Assembly (NCBI GenBank): GCA_029216955.1
Contig: JANAVB010003400.1
Location: 10,352,775-10,416,774, forward strand
DNA: 64,000 nucleotides
From: Iris pallida
Lineage: Eukaryota; Streptophyta; Magnoliopsida; Asparagales; Iridaceae
Direction of reading: 5' to 3'
Within the stretch, counting starts at the first letter, position 1; each line of letters opens with the position of its first letter. Position numbers and translations under genes: made by a program. Below the pieces are notes generated by a model that searched no databases, was not told where the DNA came from, and saw only the letters and a program-made list of their open reading frames with translations. Shown in pieces: positions 46,167-58,598 of the stretch.

Positions 46167-46762
46167 TGTAAACCCCCCTAAATTTTTACTATAATTTTTA
46201 AATTTTATTTATTACAATATAGATTTTTTTAATTTTTGTATCGTACGTAAATATGAAATTTTTATTTATTCATATACAAAATATTTGGTTATTGCTTTTA
46301 TATAGAAATCGATATTTTGTTTTATGGTATGGGCAAGTACTTTCTATCAAAAAGGCATCCCACGATAATTGCCAAAAAAACTTTATTTTTACTTTTTGAA
46401 AGACTATTTTATTTCTTGCTTAAAGTTAGTAGTAATTTAGAAAAAAATTATGATTTATGTAAATATTTTGTTTGCATACAAGGTACATGAAATTTATTCA
46501 TATATATATTTTTTATTTTGAAATTATATTTTTAATTTTTATATTATTTATAAAAAGACATTTTCAAAATAGTTTGATTATTATGGCGATTTAGATTTGA
46601 GTTATCTTATTTTTATTTAAAATAGTTCTAAATTAAAGTTGTGATTTAAATTGGATTTGGATTTGATTTGATTGACTTTAAATCTATTTAATTAAATGAT
46701 GAATTATCTAGTAGGGATTTAAATAAATTCCAATCCTTATCCAACTGGAAATTTCTACCTCC

Positions 46763-46770
46763 TATAAAAG
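46763..46770 (+). promoter_or_regulatory. TATA box of solo LTR L
   Basis: TATAAAAG in CCTATAAAAGGAG on the plus strand, followed about 30 bases later by a CA-rich leader-like sequence (CATCCACAACCC). This fits the U3-R boundary of a plus-oriented LTR. Confidence 0.7.
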
Positions 46771-46917
46771 GAGAGGTACTCCTCCAGAAATTTTTCATCC
46801 ACAACCCAGATTGTGCATCGTGTCTGTGTCTCCCATCCACTATAATTCCTCCATTACAAATACAGATCTCCTTTCCGTGTCCGACATACCGGACACCACT
46901 TTGTCTCTATGTGTCAC

Positions 46918-49835
46918 TGTCACGCCCCAGAACCAGAATACTGGAGAGCGGGGGCAGACATAGCCAGCTACGTATATGAAATGGAATCCATCTCGCTATA
47001 CGGTCACGGCTGTCTAGATACATGAGGGTTTATCTACAAGCTAACAGTCTCTTAAGGTCATGAACAAGCCTAGTGTCTCAATCACAAGCAAGTAAGTAAA
47101 AGGTTACAAGAAGTATGATCATTAAATATACAATAGTAAGGCGTCCCAAACATTACATATTCAGCTGATCATGAAGCTAGTCGTTACAAAATGTTAGGAC
47201 TAGCAAGAGTTTAGTCATACATGATCAACCCTAGGATCTGTCGATCATGTTACAGCCCGTAGGCAGACAGTAAGTAAGTGCAATCGAGCTAAACAGGTGC
47301 TCGTCGGCTAAACGCCTCAAAAGAATATTTTTACAATAGAGTGGGAGAGCCAAAAATAACCCACTCGTTGTCAGGGTTCCGTCTAGTGGCCACCATCTGG
47401 CTGGAAGGTCGGTAGATCCTCTGGAGCTGCTCCGAAATCTGGCCACACAAAACCAGCTGGGTCAGACCCCAGAAAGAGCAAGTGCCACAAAGGAAGCTTC
47501 ACTTAGGAACTAAAACCAGCAATCAGCACAAGATATAAATAAAAGTAAGAACTGGAAATAAAAAAATACATCAGGATGATATACGACGAGATAACCATGG
47601 AACTATTCAGATAACCAGGTTACAACCCGTAAACCAAACAAGGACCGGGGTTGTAACCCTTCGTCTGAACAGAACTTGGAATTCTCACCATTTATCGGTG
47701 AAATAAATACAAGCATTCTGGTCATTCAATAATCTGGAACAGGATCAGGGCAAGACTAGACTGGTTAGACTCTATCCAATCACTTCACGGCCAAGCAAGA
47801 ATTACGGCTTGATACTTTAACTAACTAGGGTTGTCACAAGCCTAATTACTAACAAGATGCAGTAAGATTATTCCACAGCCATAAGCCCTGCAGACCATCC
47901 AGGTTACCCGGGTTGAAGGATTTAGAGTTGAATTCAGGTGGGTACATCATCCAGGAAACGCATGTACCCTTAGGTAGCTTGAAGGGTGCAACACATGATA
48001 GTGTGCTGGAAATGTGCCCTACTCGACGGCAGGCTACAGATCCCAAGGCGTGCCCAGGTAACTGGATTGCCTGTAGCTGGGAAATCTTTTTATGACTAAT
48101 GTATTAATCTAGTTATTTAGCCTTAGACCATTTCAGTAGGTACTCCTGACCGTGGTACTCAGGAGTCCCCTCCTAGACATGATGCAAGACAGGACTGGAT
48201 TATTTGTACAAGCACAATCGCCCACGGTGTCCAGATTAATTATACAGGTCATGTCATGTCAGGTAGCCGTCGCAACAGCTTATCAAGATATATCATGTCA
48301 GGTTTAACATATCCAGTTTACTGGTCAGGAGTGCGCCGCGACGGGCCACTATCAGGTCATATCAGGTTAGTCATGTCAGGAGTGTACCACTACGGACCAC
48401 TGTCATGTCAGGCTCAATTATCAGGGGTGTACCACTACGGGTCACTATCGTGTTATACTAGTTCCTTGTCATACCATGCCATGTACAATAGTCATTCCAA
48501 ACATATTAAGTAAAATCAAGTTCATGACAAAAGGCGTAAGGATATAAAATGGGCGTAAAATATCTAATAAAATATCAATAGACAGGGCTATAGGAGAGTC
48601 ATGCGGCTAAGGCACATGCGGCCAGGATGGATCTCATGCGGCTGGGGAAGGAGTCGGGTCCATGCGGCTGGGGAGAGATTCATGCGGGTCGGGGGAACTA
48701 AGGACCCATGCGGCTCGCAGGAGAGGGATTCTCTTGCGGCTGGAATAAATCGAACTCATGCGGCCAAGAGAAGGACAAGACACATGCGGCCAGGAGGGCA
48801 AGGGTACTCCTGCGGCTGGCAGAAATGAGTCCATACGGCTCAACCAAGTCGAGCCCCATGCGGCTGGGTCAAGGTGATTGCTTATGCGGCTGACGGGAGG
48901 GAGTTCATACGGCTTATAAGGTTCAGGATCTCATGCGGATGGCGGATATAGGACTCATGCGGCCAGCGAGTGAGTCTGGTTCATGCGGCTCGTCAAGGCT
49001 GTGCACATACGGCTGGGTTCAACTCATGCGGCCAAGATAAGCTGATGCGGCAGGATAAGGTCCTCAGCCCTATGCGGCTGAACTGACTGGGTCCCATGCG
49101 GCCGGGAATACTTGCCGCATGAACTTGTCACACGGTCAAGTCAAGGCAATAGTACATACGGTTGGAACTGACTTGCCGCATGAATGTTCATGCGGTCAAG
49201 TACACCGTGCGGCTCGGGACTGTGCTTCTTCTCCAAATTTCCGAGAAGAAGTACACCATAAGCCATGGCTTCCAAGCTGCATAATTCTATCATCCGGAGC
49301 CTAAATCCGAACTTCCATAGGTCAAAATGGGGTAGAACGAGATTCTCTACAACATAGAACCCTCAAAACTCAGAAATAACAGGATTAAGTAGATCAAAAC
49401 CCAAGAAATCCGAAAATAAAGTAAACTTAGATATAGAAGAATCTAGCCATGGGAAGTGAAAATGCCAAGTTCTAAAGTAAGTTAAAATGCTGTAAGGAAG
49501 AGAATGAAGCAATAAAATTAGAGTTCCTCCATGAAGCAAGTTGCACTTGCCTAGACCTCTCTCTCCCTCTCTCTGGTAGGTAAGGAAGTAATAGTGGAGA
49601 AGATGATAAATGAAGAGAGAGAAAGGAGAAGGGTTAATAAATGGTAGTGGTGGTGGTAGGTAGGGGGTTCACCCTTTGGTTCATAATGAACCAATAGCAA
49701 TCCCAAACCGAACCAACCCAACCCGAACCAAGAATAAACCAAGCCTAGGGAGGAAATTAAGCAAGGAAATCATGCAATACAAAAATAAATACGTACACGT
49801 ATTCCAGAAATACGTAATACGACACATGCATTACA
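46918..49835 (-). repeat. Solo LTR M, Tekay-like relative of LTR A (2918 bp)
   Basis: Starts TGTCACGCCCCAG and ends CATGCATTACA; GTCAC stands at 46913-46917 and again at 49836-49840 as target duplication. It aligns by eye with LTR A along its length (start, CCACAAAGGAAG block, CATGCGG array, GAACCGAA..AAACCAAG end region) but is clearly diverged. No interior is present. It is inserted in solo LTR L. Confidence 0.88.
48598..49212. repeat. CATGCGGCT motif array in LTR M
   Basis: More than twenty occurrences of CATGCGGC or one-base variants at irregular spacing of about 20-35 bases, with non-repeated sequence between them. It takes the same place as the denser array in LTR A, which shares the core CATGCGG. 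Confidence 0.85.
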
Positions 49836-49849
49836 GTCACGCAGGACAC

Positions 49850-50640
49850 GACTCTAGTTTCCAACACAACCCCGACATCAACCTAACCCTAATCCAACTT
49901 CTACGCCGCCACCGCGGAAGCCAACACCACCACCCTCGCCGTCACCAGCACCCTACCGTGGACATCAACACCACCACCGCCACTAAATCCGGCTACCCCG
50001 TCTCCCCGACCAAGCAACGTCACTGCCACCCCCTGCCACCAAACACCCGTCGACACCACTACCATCCTACTACCACCTCCAGCACCACCACGTCCGGCCC
50101 CACACCCAGGCCATCGCCCACCGCAGCAAAAAAAAGAAGAAGTGAAGACACCTCACCTGAGCCGGCGCGCCACCGCGCCGTACAGCCCGGAACTCCTCCG
50201 CCGCATCACCTGCCCCTCCGCCTCCTTCCGGCAATAACAGTGCCAGAACCCCGATCCGCCATGGCCGTGCGCTCACCCACCGCCGTTGAGTCCGCCGTGC
50301 CAGAACTCCTCCGGCGCCGCCACTCGTCCCCCACTGCGTCGATCGGGCTCCGTTCCTGTTCCCGAGGCAACTGTCGGCGCCTTTCCACGCTGCTTCTCGA
50401 CGTCCGTGAGACACCGTCGTGCCGTCCGCGAACTCCCCACTCGGGCCACCACCGTCGCCGGTGACCGAGCCTTGCCCAGCGCACCACCCCACGTCGTTCT
50501 CTCGTGCCGCCGCCTCTCTCCACGCCGACCGTCGAAACCTCGACCGTCGCCTTACACCACCGCTTTCTGCCCGCACCAGCTCGTTCTCCGCCGTGAGCGC
50601 CCGACCACACCGGAGCCACCGCCCTCTGGTGAGAAACCCC
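49850..50640 (+). other. GC-rich proline/serine-coding-like block in LTR L
   Basis: About 800 bases of high GC with many CCACCG-type triplets lie between AT-rich flanks. Frames are open on both strands (plus 49676-50464, minus 50576-50070), which is usual for GC-rich low-complexity DNA. At its end CTCTGGTGAGAAA resembles a splice donor. It could be a captured gene piece or an unusual leader of the LTR transcript. No domain recognised. Confidence 0.45.
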
Positions 50641-50699
50641 TCCTCTTCGATTTCCTCTTCTTCTTCTTTTGGTAAATTCCCAATTTCTTTGAGAAGGGT

Positions 50700-51370
50700 C
50701 TGATTGAGTATTATTTTTTTATATATATATTTTTGTTTTTATTATTATATGAGTATGTATTGGAAAGGAAACCAGTACACTTACATATATAAATATTACT
50801 TAATAATCATTCTACATTATATTTTATTAAAATATTTTTAATTCTAAACCTATAGTTTAAATAAATTATATAATTAGTATATAAATGTTATAAATGTTTA
50901 TTGGCATAATTATTATTTTATAACCCTTATATTAAAGAACAGTGTACACCTTTAACAGTAAATATTTTGAGTAAATGAAAATATTTTACTATGTATTTTT
51001 ATACTTATAATTTAGATAGATTTTTTATTATGGTTATTATTATTATTATTAATTGTACTAAGATTTAAAATATTCACTAGTCTATCATTAAAAATGTGGA
51101 TATAAAACCCTAGACAAATTTCTAGAACTATTTTTGACCCGTAAAATATAGTTTTCAAAATATGTACCTAAATAGTTTTACTATAAAAATATAATTTCTT
51201 TATCGATGGATTTCAGTAAACTTAGTTTTCAGCCTAAAAGATTTTGTCGATTTTAAAGTATTTTCTCTCTAAAACTATTCTAACTGCCAAAATATATTTT
51301 AGATAAATAATTTTTTTTCAAAAATAGCACAAACACTTTTTCGTAAACTTCTCATCGATTAATCATCATT
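50700..51370. other. AT-rich block of LTR L without a gene
   Basis: Strongly AT-rich, no open frame of interest; sharp composition change from the GC-rich block before it. Confidence 0.5.
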
Positions 51371-52547
51371 GACCACTACTGATCTCCACGTTCCTACTTC
51401 TTTGCAAATTTGACCGAGTACAACGACCATGGCTAGTGGACTAATGAGACATGTCAGAACACTGAACCATACCAGGCGACATACCAGGCAAGATACCTTG
51501 CCATTATACTGTTTATTGTCGGTTTGCATTTTATTACATATCGCTGTTCATTTAATTCCAGTTCTTGATTTACTGTCTCCTCAGTGATGTTAGTTGTACT
51601 TTGTTATTATCTTTTGATTGCATATGGACTTAGAGTTAAGAGACTACCAGTTGTAGTGTATTGCATATACCTTGACACAGTTGTACCACGTGGATGTGTG
51701 AGATGAGTGGCATGTAGAGGTTCTTGCGTGTGGGCTGATCCCCCATGTGCATGCGTTAGGGCTAACTGCTGACAGAGGCATGTTAGGAGACTTAGCAGTT
51801 AGTAGAGGTATATGGTCGTGGATGCGACTTAAATAAGAGCATCGGATGGGGAGGACAATACCTGACGTATGGGCTTCGATTGCACTTTCCTTGTAACCCG
51901 GAAGCTCCGCTGGAGATACGGGTATGATTAGCCTCTCAGGTTTGCCACTGTCGTTTTTGAACGTCATGCGCTGTGGTCACTGGTGCCCAAGTAGGGACTA
52001 TACCAGATCCTATTTACAGCCAGGGCTCATGCGTCGAAGGATTGTTTCTCAAATTGCATGTTCACTTTAGTACGGTTAGTTTACCTTATTTATGTCTTGT
52101 CACTTTCTTTGATTGTGGCATATTTATATTCAGTATTTATATGGCATGTTTATTGTATCTTGTTACGTCCCTCTGAGGACCTGGTTATCTCGCCAAGTGT
52201 GTGTCTTGTATTTTGCAGGTGTTCTAGTCGTGGCCCTGATTGTCACTATTCTTCGAGGATGATTGCGCTTTGATCGTCTTCGCTTCGCCCGCCAAACTCA
52301 TTTTATTTTCCATATATTTTTCCTTACTTGTTGGTAGTGGATTTATCTCCGCCCAACGATTGTATACATGACAAATTCAAAGTTGCTTTTATATCATTAT
52401 TTATCTTTGTGGATGAGATTTAGTGCCTTGGTTACTGTATTTTACAGCTTATGTATACATACAATGGTCCATATACTTCGTGTGTATACAGCTGGCATGA
52501 TTACGTTTTAGTCCTACGTATTTTGGGACTGGGGTGTTACATATAGA

Positions 52548-53344
52548 ACTTGAACTTAACTCATATATCCCCATAAAAATATTTATACAAATATAAGAAA
52601 CATGAGCAATATATAAATGAAAATGAATTATGTATCCTTAATGAGCATAAAAAAATATCACAAGAAAATATATGCATAAATATGCTTTATCAGACAAAGA
52701 TTTAATTGATTCATACGAAGTTAATCAAAATAAAATATGAGAATCAATAGTGAAGTATATTATGCAAGCACAAGGTTAACATAAAAATATATGTATATAC
52801 TTTTCAAGTAAATAGAAGACTTGTGCTAAACATACATACTCACAAAATACTAATCAAAGTAAATATGACATGTTAAGGATAAATCGGTAAGGAGTGACCA
52901 TTAAAAAATAATTAAAGACGAAGAGTCAAAAATATATTCACCAAAAAAAAATCTCCTATGCATGCTTCAAGAATAAAGATTAAGAGTAAAGAGCATACAT
53001 AGACAAATGTGTCACACTAATGGAAAGTGAGTAAAAGACTATTTAGTGTGAACTAATCATTTAAGCTAAACAACTAGTCAAGCTAGGATTATAGCTCACA
53101 TTGATTCAAACAATAAACAATTAAAAGATATCAATGATATCTAATAGCAAGAAATCAATAAGAACATGCTAAATATTAAAAACTATTTAGAAAGCATGTT
53201 ACCGAAGTGGTTCTAGTGACCATACTTATGTTGGTGCAATTGCTTTGGAAGATGACTTTTGTAGCTTAGCAATCACCAACATGTTCCATGGTTCTATTTG
53301 ATATGAAAAGCTTCACCTGCAATATTAGGTGAAGACTTTGGTAT
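52548..53344 (-). other. AT-rich continuation of element F interior
   Basis: Lies between solo LTR L and the gag stop. Where a protease would be expected after gag, translation gives no DTGA/DSGA motif and many stops. Confidence 0.6.
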
Positions 53345-54760
53345 CTAATACTTGGATCCACATTTGTTAGCTTTGAGAACCCATTTGCACAAGTTTATAT
53401 CAACTAGCTTTCTAATTTGACAACGATTAGAAGCGTGTCCATTCATACCACAATAATGACAGAAAGTATTAATAGTGCTACGTGCAGCAGTATGAGAACA
53501 TGCAGTGGGATGACATGATGTGCGTGGATACTTGTAGTAGAAAGCATGGTTGTGTGAAGCTTTAGCTTTGCTTGTTTCCTTTCTAGATGATCTGTCATGT
53601 GTGACTTTGTGATGTGTCACGTGTCTTGTGTTAGACTGAGTCATAGGTTGTACTACCTTCTTTCCCAGTCTAATCTCTAACTTTTTAGAGTTAGCACAGA
53701 TCTCATCATATTTACTATTAAGAGCATCAATTCTACATGAAGCAATAGAATACTTCTTCTTTTCTGATTATAGTTCCTCCTTAAGTTTAGTATTTTCTTG
53801 AGTGCTTTTCTCAATGTAATCAAGTACCTCATGCAATCTAAACTCCAGTATAGAAATTTCAGTAGAATTATCAGAAGTAGAAGTATCTCTAGCATCATTC
53901 AATAAGCAAGTAAGCTTCTCATTCTCAAGCTTATAGGATAGAATATCCTTTCTAGCTTGCTTATACTTATCTAATACTTTCTTGTATTCTTCTAATAGAT
54001 CACTAAAAGTATCAGATAACTCATAATAAGAAAATTCATTCTCTTCATAAAAAGAATTATTTTGTACCTCGTTAGATAATGCCATTGAGCATAAATTTGC
54101 AGCTTGATGAGGTCTCTCTTCTTCTTCAGAATCTGTTGCTTTGCTTTTACACCATACGCTCGTGCTAGTGTACTTGTGAGACGATGATCTACCTTCATTT
54201 GATTGTTCATAGTGACTCTCCTTTCTAGCAGTAGTACAATCTTCTGGGATGTGGTCTATCTTCTTGCAATTGTCACATACAAGCTCTTCTTCGTATAAGG
54301 GATTATGTTGTACCTTAAATCCCAATTCCATCATGCATATATTTGCATCATTATGAAGGCTATCCTTCTCTCTGGAGTTGCTAGCTTTGCTTTCATACCT
54401 GTACTCATAAGTAGCTTCAAGAACTTTCCAAATTTTATGAGATGTTGTGCAAGTATTAATAAGATTAAATACATTTATGTCTACAACACAATAAAAGATA
54501 TGCATAGCTTTTGCATCAAGGCTAGCTTACTTCCTCTCCTCCTCCGTGTAACTATAATAAGGCTTGTTGATTATAAAGGATGTAAGAATAGAAGTGATAG
54601 TAGGCTTTTTGTAGCCATTGACAACAATTGACCATAAGTCAAAATCTAGAGACTTTAGGTAGAAGCTGATCCGTATCTTCCAATAACTATAGTTTGTTCC
54701 ATCAAATAGTAGGAGTCTATTTGAGGATTGCTCTTCAGTTGTGAAGTACATACTTGCCAT
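53345..54760 (-). pseudogene. Element F gag (two in-frame stops)
   Basis: One frame of about 471 codons from MASMYFTTEEQSSN to a stop at 53345, interrupted by TAA codons near 54525 and 53766. The N-terminal copia gag domain shows LLLFDGTNYSYWKIR, FDLWSIVVNGYKKP and CTTSHKIWKVLEATY. The middle is a lysine/glutamate-rich predicted coiled coil (SYKLENEKLTCLLNDA), and the C-terminus has one zinc knuckle (CHYCGMNGHASNRC). The start adjoins the leader, 80 bases from the primer site. It is homologous to the gag of element E. Confidence 0.88.
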
Positions 54761-54840
54761 ATATGATATAGTGATCTATGTAACAGCAGTTATAAATAAG
54801 AATATAATAGTAGTATTACCTTGCTTTACCTGTATAACCC

Positions 54841-54852
54841 GCTCTGATACCA
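54841..54852 (-). other. Primer-binding site of element F
   Basis: TGGTATCAGAGC on the minus strand, two bases from the LTR start at 54855; matches initiator methionine tRNA. Confidence 0.88.
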
Positions 54853-54854
54853 AT

Positions 54855-55760
54855 TGTAGGACCGATTGTAGGAACGAGTTGTAAAATGCAATACTCTAGA
54901 GGGGTTGAATAGAGTAGGCAGCGGAAATTAACTATTTAAAAAATGTTAGTAACATGATCACATAATATATATATATCACAGATATGTAAATAAAAAGTAA
55001 AGAGTAGAGAGCAAACGCAAACACAAGGATGTATACTGGTTTCCCTCTTGTGAGGACTAGTCCAGTAGGAAGAACTCTAGCTTCCAGTTGAATCCACTAT
55101 AGAAAATCACCACAAGTTTTCATCCGAAGTTCTTGCAACTTCTGCAACGCGAGCTTTGATCCGAAGTACTCGACCAACTTTAATTGTGAAGTGTCTACCT
55201 TCAATCAAGCCTCTGATTATAATCACTCTGAAACTACTAGACCGTACCGCACTGGCAAATCGACTAAAGGATTGTAACTGGCTTAAAATTTGAAAATGAA
55301 TGGATCGAAAAACTTTGGAAGAAGTAGTAGGCTTATAGAGAAGAGATATGAAAGTGAATTGGTGTATGAGTGAATTGAAATTATCGAAATCCTTCCCTAT
55401 TTATAGTTTTTCCAAAGGCAGAATTCTGACAGAATTCGGCAGAATTCGGGCAGAACTCTATGAGAAAATATCGTTGGGATCCGTAACTGCAGGAAGACCA
55501 AGTTCAAAAAGCAACGTTCACTAACCGAACTCTGGCCGAATTCTGGCCGAATTCGGGCCGAGTTCTGTTAGGGTTCTGTTAGGGTTTTACAAATTAGTAT
55601 TTGGGCTTTTTGAAAAGTCAAACAGTTAGGAAGTAGTTTGGACTTTTGTAAGTGGGCTTGTTTTCAAAATAAAAGGGTATTTTGAAAACGTTTCTTAGGT
55701 AGCCTATTTGCCAATACGATGCAGTGTACATCGTATTCCTAGACTTAATAAATATGAAAA
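54855..55760 (-). repeat. 5' LTR of element F (cut at 55760)
   Basis: Matches 41794-42690 with few differences and has the same TATA box (55398-55405). Similarity stops at AATATGAAAA, where LTR K begins; about 440 bases of the LTR should lie beyond K, outside the window. Confidence 0.85.
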
Positions 55761-55927
55761 TATCATGCCCCAGTACCGGAATACTGAGATGGACTAGGCC
55801 AGCTACACCGTATGAGGTATATAAACGTCATACGACGATCGTGGCTGTCAAGAAAATAGGGGTGCATGCTACAATCAGGTCTCCTATGGTCCTACAGAGC
55901 ATCTATGTCTCAATCAATCAAAACAAG
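55761..55927 (-). repeat. LTR K, left piece (Tekay-like)
   Basis: Starts TATCATGCCCCAG, a decayed form of the TGTCACGCCCCAG start of LTRs A and M, and continues with GGAATACTG and a CCAGCTAC block. It is interrupted at 55927 by element J and resumes at 63475. Confidence 0.78.
55923..55927. other. Target duplication of element J (left copy, ACAAG)
   Basis: ACAAG directly precedes the J LTR and recurs at 63475-63479 directly after it. Confidence 0.9.
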
Positions 55928-56439
55928 TGTCACGACCCACACCCGCTTTTCGGATGCGAGCTCGTGAGCAAGCCAGCTATGTATCGAACGGACTCCAGCC
56001 CGACTCGGATACGTAAACGCTGTCAAGGCTATGGTATACTGCCAAATCATGGCAAGGTAAATCTATATCTCAATCCATAATAAGAATAATAAACATGAAT
56101 GAACACTATGGGTCGTGGTCTGCAGCCCACTAGCATAAATGCCCGATAAGACTCTAAAGGAAATAACAAGAGTCTAAAACTGAATCAAGGAACAGGATAA
56201 CTCATGATAAGGTATGAAAGCACGAGCAGATAATAAATACGATAATGATACCTGAACCCCGCAAGAACCGCAAATCCTCCGCCATCCAGAACTACTAGCT
56301 AACTCCATGCAATCGCTAAACCTGAAGAGATCATCAGGTCCTTAGAGGACATAGCAAGATACATAATATACATGCCTATCTAATAGTTTTATCATGCACA
56401 AGAAAATAAACAAAAAAATAGGAACACGACAAATGACTA

Positions 56440-56540
56440 CGAACACAAATACGAACACACGAACACGAACACGAATACGAACATGAACACGAATACGAAC
56501 ACGAACACGAACACACACGAACACGAACACACGAACACTA
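56440..56540. repeat. CGAACA hexamer repeat in LTR J
   Basis: Runs of CGAACACGAATA and variants; the partner array is at 60462-60562. Frames reading through it encode valine-arginine repeats and are not taken as genes. Confidence 0.9.
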
Positions 56541-56603
56541 AAAAAACTACGCATAAATGAACTGCCGGATGAACGATAATCACGAGATCAATGGAAGAAC
56601 CAA

Positions 56604-56847
56604 ACCCTCGTCCCGAGTGTGGACTCTCTGGTTTGAACTAAGCACTAACCCTCGTCCCGAGTGTGGACTCTCTAGTTAGCTCACGGTAAGACACCCTCGT
56701 CCCGTGTGTGGACTCTCTGGTGTAAATGGTCAACCCTCGTCCCGTGGGGACTCTCTGGTGCCATTTGATCACGACAAACACCCTCGTCCCGAGTGTGGAC
56801 TCTCTGGTGCAACAAACAACCCTCGTCCCGAGTGTGGACTCTCTGGT
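56604..56847. repeat. Minisatellite in the 3' LTR of J (six units)
   Basis: Six copies of ACCCTCGTCCCGAGTGTGGA plus CTCTCTGGT, starting at 56604, 56648, 56693, 56733, 56780 and 56819, with different spacers of 10-20 bases. The partner LTR has five. Confidence 0.92.
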
Positions 56848-58530
56848 TGTGTAAAACGATAATCAAGGCTATGGCTGTTCACTATACGCACTTGTTCTAT
56901 GACACGACTCAAGCAAGGTACTGACGAGAACTCCAAGGGTGAACCATAAGACCAAACATGAACACGGCTATATACAATAAAAATAACTCCACAGAAAATA
57001 ACATGAAAAGTACATGTCCATAAACAATCAAAGACTGAAAACTGAAATACAATACATATAAATAAAACTGTAGAGGGAGGCAAGGTATACTTGCCTGGAG
57101 GTTGCACGCAGATCCCACAAATATATAGTCGACTGGTAAGCCATACAGTCCAAGTCATCACAATTGGCTCCGAAAGCTGAAACAAACATTGCTAACATTC
57201 TTAGAATAGTTAAATTACCTAGGATTGCCAGTCCTTAAGTCCAATTCTGGACATAAGGGCAAAACGGTAATTTTGGGCTAAAACGGTATCCGCCGTTGGA
57301 CCCGCTTTGCACCGAAAAGCGTGCCAAAGTCAACGGTCTCTAAAGTCGTCAAACTATATGTCTACGGATCCAGTTTGATGATACGAATCCAATGGTATGT
57401 TCAGTTTTGGAATTTCGGTGGGCCGTGCACAAAATTACCCGTTGAATTGGATCGTGGGGCCCGCGAAACGGCGATCCAATCAACTTTCTCAGAATTGGAC
57501 CAAACTTGGCATACAGGACCAGAAAAATGATACGGTCCTGTTGGCGCAAGTTTCGTCTCGATCTGACGAGCGTACACAAAGTAATTGGGAAATTTGCACA
57601 GAGGCCGATACGGTGAATTTCGACGGATACGTATCAAATTCGTCGCGCACACGCAACCAATTTAAATTCCGTCAAAGCCCACACGACCACGAAGCCGTTA
57701 CGCACCTTTCGTTGCCTTCGGTTCGCGACCACGTCGCCCGAATTGGCGGGACGCACGTCGTATCGAAGGGTTTTCGTAAATTTTACTATTTTAGAAAACG
57801 TTTTTTGGTCAACTTTCATCCTGATTTAAACAGAATATAATAGATGAAAAAATAAACCAATTACTATGTTTTGATCACGGTTAGGTTGTCTATAAATCCC
57901 TTCTAGTGGATTTTCAAAACTGTCGATGGTTTCGCCGAAAATTGCCTTCCAAAGGGGGTCCGAGGACTGACTTTGGCTCTGTTTTGAGACAAGACTTTTC
58001 GTCGACTTTGAGTCGATTTTATGGACTGATGGGTTCTTTAGATCCAAACCTAAGAACTAAGATTTCTAGATGGTCATACAGGCTTCTTGCAACATCTTAC
58101 GAAAACGAGTTTCGTTGAGCGAAGAGGACGAAAACTTACCGCGAAGTCGCGCCCATAACGTACTGCTGCTGTTGCTGACTTCCATTGTTGCGCTGTCTGC
58201 GGCGGACCTGGCCGGCCGACGATGGCTTGTGGCGGCACGCGGGGGCCAAGGGGGTCGCCCAGCCTCGACGTACTTTGAGGTGTGGGCGCTCGCTTAGGGT
58301 TTCTCTTACTCCCGATCTCTCTTTCTCTCTTACATATATACGTCGGCACGGGTTTGACTTGCTGGTTCGTAGGGGAGAGCTGAGTTGCTCAGCTGGGTCG
58401 GCCCACTGGGATTTCCTTTCGGGTTCATGTGGGGGGTTTTGGACTCAGCTCGGGCTGGGATTTTTGGATCTTATTCTTTTTTTTCTATTTCTTCCTTTAG
58501 TCTAATATATATATATATTTTTTCCTTTAG

Positions 58531-58533
<3 letters not shown>

Positions 58534-58594
<61 letters not shown>
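58534..58594. repeat. AT microsatellite in the 3' LTR of J
   Basis: About 30 AT dinucleotides. The matching zone of the partner LTR (62493-62784) is far longer and has three separate AT runs. Confidence 0.95.

Positions 58595-58598
<4 letters not shown>

Larger units (their letters stand above)
46167..52542 (+). repeat. Solo LTR L (about 3.45 kb without its insertion)
   Basis: Starts TGTAAACCCCCC and ends GGGGTGTTACA, with TATAG on both sides. M (46918-49835) is nested in it. No second copy of this LTR and no internal coding region are seen between the ends, so it is best read as a solo LTR left by recombination between the two LTRs of one element. A plus-strand TATA box at 46763 gives the orientation. 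It contains a GC-rich block (49850-50640) followed by a very AT-rich block. Confidence 0.8.
41794..55760 (-). mobile_element. Element F: Sirevirus-like copia with gag but no recognisable pol
   Basis: Two homologous LTRs (41794-43139 complete, 54855-55760 cut) flank an interior with primer site and gag at one end and a polypurine-rich non-coding zone at the other. After removing nested L and M, the interior is about 5.3 kb and shows no protease, integrase or reverse transcriptase. The gag type, the multiple polypurine tracts and LTR ends (TGTTAG... to ...CTACA on the minus strand) point to the Sirevirus group. Likely mobilised in trans, if it was mobile in this form. It interrupts copia I. Confidence 0.82.

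Noticed and set aside
46918..52542. One 5.6-kb LTR from TGTCACGCC to GGTGTTACA
   Set aside because: No matching target duplication. Two separate exact duplications (GTCAC and TATAG) define two nested solo LTRs instead.
56604..56847. Regularly spaced repeats that look like a CRISPR array
   Set aside because: Units vary, spacers are short and similar, and the array lies inside both LTRs of a plant retrotransposon.
57397..58118. Open frames conserved in both LTRs of J
   Set aside because: Conservation follows from the young age of the LTR pair; the frames overlap on both strands and show no domain.
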